Source: Promethearchaeota archaeon
GTDB lineage: Archaea; Asgardarchaeota; Lokiarchaeia; Sigynarchaeales; SOKP01
Length of the DNA stretch: 8,951 nt
Direction of reading: 5' to 3'
NCBI GenBank assembly: GCA_016839425.1
Contig: JAEOUI010000169.1
Location: forward strand, 1-8,951
Below are positions 6,692 through 8,951 of the stretch, in pieces. The notes below the pieces were generated by a model that was not told the origin of the DNA, did no database searches, and saw only the letters and a program-made list of their open reading frames with translations. The first letter of the stretch is position 1; every line of letters starts with the position of its first letter. A program made the translations under genes and the position numbers.

Positions 6692-7468
6692 TTATTCCAT
6701 CTTAATTATTTTTCCATCTTCAAAAGAAAGAATCCTATCAGCTAAATCTATCAGTTTGGTGTCGTGGGTCGCAATCACTACAGTTCTTTTCTCAGTCTTT
6801 AATTGTTCAAAGATGTTCTTGATCATGTCGCTAGTTTTTAAGTCTAAATTTGCAGTAATTTCATCGCCTAAAATAATGGGAGGGTTATTCGCCAATGCCC
6901 TCGCTATCGCAACTCTTTGTTGTTCTCCCGCAGATAGTTGAAATGGAAGATGTTCCCTTCTATCGGAAAGTCCAACCATCTCTAACAGTTCAAGAGCGCG
7001 CTTCCTTTGATCTGAAAAAGATACACCAGCCAATTTTAACGGAAACATTACATTTTCTTCTGCAGTCAAGGTACTTATTAAGTTATAATTTTGAAAAACA
7101 AATCCCGAATTAATCAATCGAAAGGTCGCTAAACCATCTTCTCGCATCGCAGAAATTTTGACATTAGAATTATAAATCACACCTTCGTTAGGAGAGTCCA
7201 AACCACCAATAAGGTTTAAAAGGGTAGTTTTACCAGCTCCAGAAGGTCCTTTTATTATGACAAATTCTCCTTCTCGAATCTCTAAGGATATATGGTCAAC
7301 GGCTCGTACTATAAAATCCCCGATCTCGTAATCTTTTACTAAGTCCTTTCCGTAAATGATAATTTTCTCTTTTTTTAAACGAAAAATCAGATTTTCTTCT
7401 TCATTAGGAGTTTCTATTAAATCCAATTTTTTTGTATCACCTTTAGATCCATTTTTTGACTGCGACAT
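6692..7468 (-). CDS. ABC transporter ATP-binding protein, LolD/MacB type
   Basis: This 258-residue nucleotide-binding subunit powers the downstream FtsX-type permease. In order: Walker A GPSGAGKTT (74-82), Q-loop VFQNYN with Q126, signature LSAGE (178-182), Walker B IILGDE with catalytic E203 (198-203), D-loop NLD (207-209), and H-loop ATHD with H235. The spacing and the sequences around Walker A and the Q-loop are typical of the MacB/LolD/FtsE subfamily. Two positions deviate from the usual pattern: LSAGE in place of LSGGQ/LSGGE, and GDEITANLD in place of ADEPTGNLD; all catalytic residues remain. A charged, probably disordered 35-residue N-terminal extension precedes the ABC domain. The ATG at 7466-7468 has no SD. 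The permease starts 19 bases after the stop, and the membrane regulator gene lies 121 bases upstream in the same direction but behind a T-tract, so the ATPase-permease pair probably forms its own transcript. Confidence 0.93.
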   Translation of the reverse strand: MSQSKNGSKGDTKKLDLIETPNEEENLIFRLKKEKIIIYGKDLVKDYEIGDFIVRAVDHISLEIREGEFVIIKGPSGAGKTTLLNLIGGLDSPNEGVIYNSNVKISAMREDGLATFRLINSGFVFQNYNLISTLTAEENVMFPLKLAGVSFSDQRKRALELLEMVGLSDRREHLPFQLSAGEQQRVAIARALANNPPIILGDEITANLDLKTSDMIKNIFEQLKTEKRTVVIATHDTKLIDLADRILSFEDGKIIKME

Positions 7469-7490
7469 TTTTTTGCCATTTAATATTTAG

Positions 7491-7521
7491 GTAAAATATT
7501 TGAATGTTTAATATTTTTTAC
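7491..7521 (-). promoter_or_regulatory. ABC operon promoter with inverted repeat (possible operator)
   Basis: On the plus strand GTAAAATATT (7491-7500) and AATATTTTTTAC (7510-7521) form an imperfect dyad around nine bases. Read on the minus strand the outer half is GTAAAAAATATT, whose edge is 42 bases from the ATPase ATG. That is a suitable place for a BRE/TATA core and would give a short leader. A dyad overlapping the core promoter would suit a winged-helix regulator, but in AT-rich DNA this may be chance. Confidence 0.4.
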
Positions 7522-7580
7522 AGGGTTAATTTAAAAAAGCATTAGACCTTATTTAAAAGAATCATAGAGAATAGTGAAGG

Positions 7581-7588
7581 AAAAAAAA
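7581..7588 (-). terminator. Oligo-T terminator of the membrane regulator gene
   Basis: Eight T residues in a row on the minus strand begin two bases after the regulator's TAA stop. This fits archaeal T-tract termination and separates the regulator transcript from the ABC operon that follows. Confidence 0.55.
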
Positions 7589-7589
7589 C

Positions 7590-8651
7590 TTAATATTTAG
7601 AAAAATCGGCATTCAAAACAATTGTATTTTTTCTACTATTGATATGTAGGATCTTGTAATCTTCGAGAAGAGATATATATTTATTGACAGTATTAAGATG
7701 CATTTTGAGTGCTTTTGAAACTTTATATCTCGTTATATTATCATTATTATCGTTTCTAAGAAAATCAAGAATGAGGCGTACTTTTTCTCTTGATAACAAG
7801 TGAATAATTTTTCCATCTTCCTTCGGGATATCGCTGTCAAAAAATGCTTCTATGTTTCCAATATTTTCGTTCCAAATATATTCAAATTTAAGAAGAACAT
7901 CAAGATGCCATCGTGTCAGGTAATTATGCAAATTCAAGTGTTTAGTAATATTTGTAAAATGAATGCCAGGATTCATTTTGATGTATCCATATATATCAGC
8001 TCTATTTTGATTGTTTAAAACTTCGCGTTTCGTTATTCTTGAACCCTCAACGAAACATTTAGAGCTCACAAGGTTTTTTAATACGAGTTTGATCCCGTGC
8101 TCACTGATGTTAAATCCAGTTTTCGAACAAATGGATTTCAACACGGGTAGGATTTTATTTTCTTCGAAACATCGGTTTTTTTCCATATATTGTTGAACGC
8201 TCTCAAAAATTAAACTTTCCCGATCGATTATGTTAAGGGTATTTGATCCATAATTCTCATTGATTTTTTTCTTCCATTTTTCAGATTGTTTTCCTACAAT
8301 CACGCCAAATTCAACGAGAACGAATCCACCAATCACGATTGATCCTACTAGAAATAAATATAATTCTATGTCTTCAAGAGATGTAATTCCATCAATAGGT
8401 TGGATTTTTGATTTATAATCAAAATCACTATAAAACTCTAGATATATATCTTCCTCTTCTTTTATCGAAATGTTAATAGAAAAGTATAGATTGGTATTAT
8501 TAACCTCGGGAAGTGCTTGTTTCAAGTCTAAAGGTGTATTAAAAACCCCAAATGTGCATAGAAGGCATAAAAATATTGCGATTAATATTGAATAACGCTT
8601 TTTTCTCGTAAAAACATTTCTTTTATGACATTTAAGAGGTTTAACTTGCAT
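7590..8651 (-). CDS. Membrane-anchored winged-helix transcriptional regulator
   Basis: This 353-residue protein has a basic N-terminus (KRNVFTRKKR), a hydrophobic helix (about 20-36), a roughly 60-residue acidic extracytoplasmic segment (37-96), a second TM helix (about 97-118) and a cytoplasmic remainder. The cytoplasmic part contains winged-helix units. The clearest, at about 215-262, has RADIYGYIKMNPGIHFTNIT followed by a WHL-containing recognition helix, a pattern common in archaeal regulators. A second lies at about 285-338 (LSREKVRLILDFLR, then KVSKALKMHLNTVNKYISLL). A third, weaker helical unit at about 145-205 may be another wing domain or a linker. This fits a one-component sensor that reads an outside or membrane signal and acts on DNA at the membrane. 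Its gene precedes an ABC transporter operon in the same direction, so that operon is the natural candidate target. The ATG at 8649-8651 has no SD, suggesting a short leader. The ligand is unknown. Confidence 0.82.
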   Translation of the reverse strand: MQVKPLKCHKRNVFTRKKRYSILIAIFLCLLCTFGVFNTPLDLKQALPEVNNTNLYFSINISIKEEEDIYLEFYSDFDYKSKIQPIDGITSLEDIELYLFLVGSIVIGGFVLVEFGVIVGKQSEKWKKKINENYGSNTLNIIDRESLIFESVQQYMEKNRCFEENKILPVLKSICSKTGFNISEHGIKLVLKNLVSSKCFVEGSRITKREVLNNQNRADIYGYIKMNPGIHFTNITKHLNLHNYLTRWHLDVLLKFEYIWNENIGNIEAFFDSDIPKEDGKIIHLLSREKVRLILDFLRNDNNDNITRYKVSKALKMHLNTVNKYISLLEDYKILHINSRKNTIVLNADFSKY

Positions 8652-8691
8652 GGTAGAATTAATTTAAAGGTTTGGATACTTATCAAAATAA

Positions 8692-8704
8692 AATATTTTT
8701 TTAC
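8692..8704 (-). promoter_or_regulatory. Regulator gene core promoter, shared box
   Basis: Minus-strand GTAAAAAAATATT is 41 bases from the regulator's ATG. It matches the GTAAAAAATATT box 42 bases ahead of the ATPase ATG except for one extra A. It could be the BRE/TATA core, or an operator overlapping it. No SD is present downstream, consistent with a short leader. Confidence 0.4.
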
Positions 8705-8780
8705 ATAAATATCTATCATAGACAATTTTGAAGGTCAATATATTACACCCATCTAGCATATTTGAATGAGATCATGGATA

Positions 8781-8796
8781 GATTTATATATAAAAG
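8781..8796 (+). promoter_or_regulatory. Strong plus-strand TATA box
   Basis: GATTTATATATAAAAG is a near-ideal archaeal TATA element and the best in the window. Transcription would be expected to start about 25 bases on, near 8813-8822, pointing to the right and away from the regulator gene. No coding frame follows inside the window. Confidence 0.5.
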
Positions 8797-8813
8797 TCAC
8801 TTTTTGATAGTAC

Positions 8814-8920
8814 GAAGAAGGAGAAATTCTTCAATAGAGGGAATTCGAGAAAAAACATAATATCCCCTAATCGCCGTTAGGCGCAAATTTCCTATTAATT
8901 TAGATGGTAACTAAAGTTAA
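8814..8920 (+). ncRNA. Possible structured leader or small RNA
   Basis: Three short inverted repeats lie downstream of the TATA box: GAAGAA/TTCTTC (8814-8819, 8827-8832) with GGAGAAA as loop; CCTAA/TTAGG (8866-8870, 8877-8881) around TCGCCG; and TTAATTTAG/CTAAAGTTAA (8895-8903, 8911-8920) with one bulged G around ATGGTAA. The second overlaps an alternative stem CGCC/GGCG (8872-8875, 8880-8883), so the two folds exclude each other. No known RNA family was recognised and no coding frame crosses the region. It could equally be the leader of a gene starting beyond the window, or chance. Confidence 0.25.
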
Positions 8921-8951
8921 TCCTTAGATCTCGGACAAGTTTCGAGGTTTA

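Larger units (their letters stand above)
8652..8951. other. Non-coding right end of the window
   Basis: No frame in these 300 bases gives a convincing protein: the longest ATG-started reading frame seen (8774-8860, 28 codons) spans the TATA box and has no SD. The left part is the regulator promoter; the middle has a plus-strand TATA box; the right part carries short dyads. No tRNA was recognised. A minus-strand frame open from the right edge to a TAA near 8898 could be the tail of an outside gene, but it shows no recognisable features. Confidence 0.5.

Noticed and set aside
8774..8860. 28-codon ATG frame at the right end
   Set aside because: It runs across the TATA box, lacks an SD and has no recognisable protein features; more likely chance.
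8926..8951. tRNA T-arm-like TTTCGAGG at the right edge
   Set aside because: The flanking bases do not form the G53-C61 closing pair or a five-pair stem, and no other tRNA arm is visible.
1..8951. CRISPR array, insertion sequence or prophage
   Set aside because: No regularly spaced direct repeats, transposase, integrase or phage structural gene is seen, and gene style is uniform across the window.

Overview
The window looks like chromosomal DNA from an AT-rich archaeon. The evidence is short, mostly SD-poor leaders behind A/T-rich TATA-like boxes, oligo-T tracts instead of hairpin terminators, an archaeal-type RNase Z, a MoaD/ThiS-like ubiquitin fold protein, and a membrane-anchored winged-helix regulator of a type common in archaea. 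The alpha-solenoid protein, the long coiled-coil protein and the general gene style make an Asgard (Lokiarchaeia-like) source my best guess. That is an inference: no rRNA or diagnostic marker is present.

Layout. Positions 1-1201 (minus strand) hold the N-terminal part of a TPR/SNAP-like helical repeat protein that runs off the left edge. Its first ~48 codons lie in a different frame from the rest, joined at a TTT-TGA site near 1055-1060. Divergent from it are two plus-strand genes. The first is a 72-aa ubiquitin-like/sulfur-carrier protein (1286-1504) that ends in Gly-Gly-Lys instead of Gly-Gly. The second is a TspO/MBR-family tryptophan-rich membrane protein (1674-2453). TspO converges on RNase Z (2468-3463, minus), which sits 4 bp downstream of a 388-aa coiled-coil protein (3468-4634, minus) in an apparent two-gene operon.

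The right half is a transport locus on the minus strand. An FtsX/MacB-type permease (4753-6672) follows its ATPase (6692-7468) by 19 bp, with a strong Shine-Dalgarno sequence between them. Upstream is a two-TM, membrane-anchored protein with winged-helix domains (7590-8651), separated from the ATPase gene by an oligo-T terminator and an AT-rich promoter region. The regulator and ATPase promoters share a near-identical GTAAAAAA(A)TATT box at almost the same distance (about 41-42 nt) from their start codons. The final 300 bases (8652-8951) contain no convincing gene, but they have a strong plus-strand TATA box followed by three short potential hairpins, which could be a structured leader or small RNA.

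Working picture. The membrane regulator may sense an envelope signal and control itself and the ABC exporter/lipoprotein-type transporter. RNase Z performs tRNA 3' processing. The ubiquitin-like protein could serve in sulfur transfer (molybdopterin or tRNA thiolation) or protein modification. No defence island, mobile element, CRISPR array, rRNA or tRNA was found. The points most worth a second look are the frameshift, the GGK tail, the matched promoters and the structured right end.
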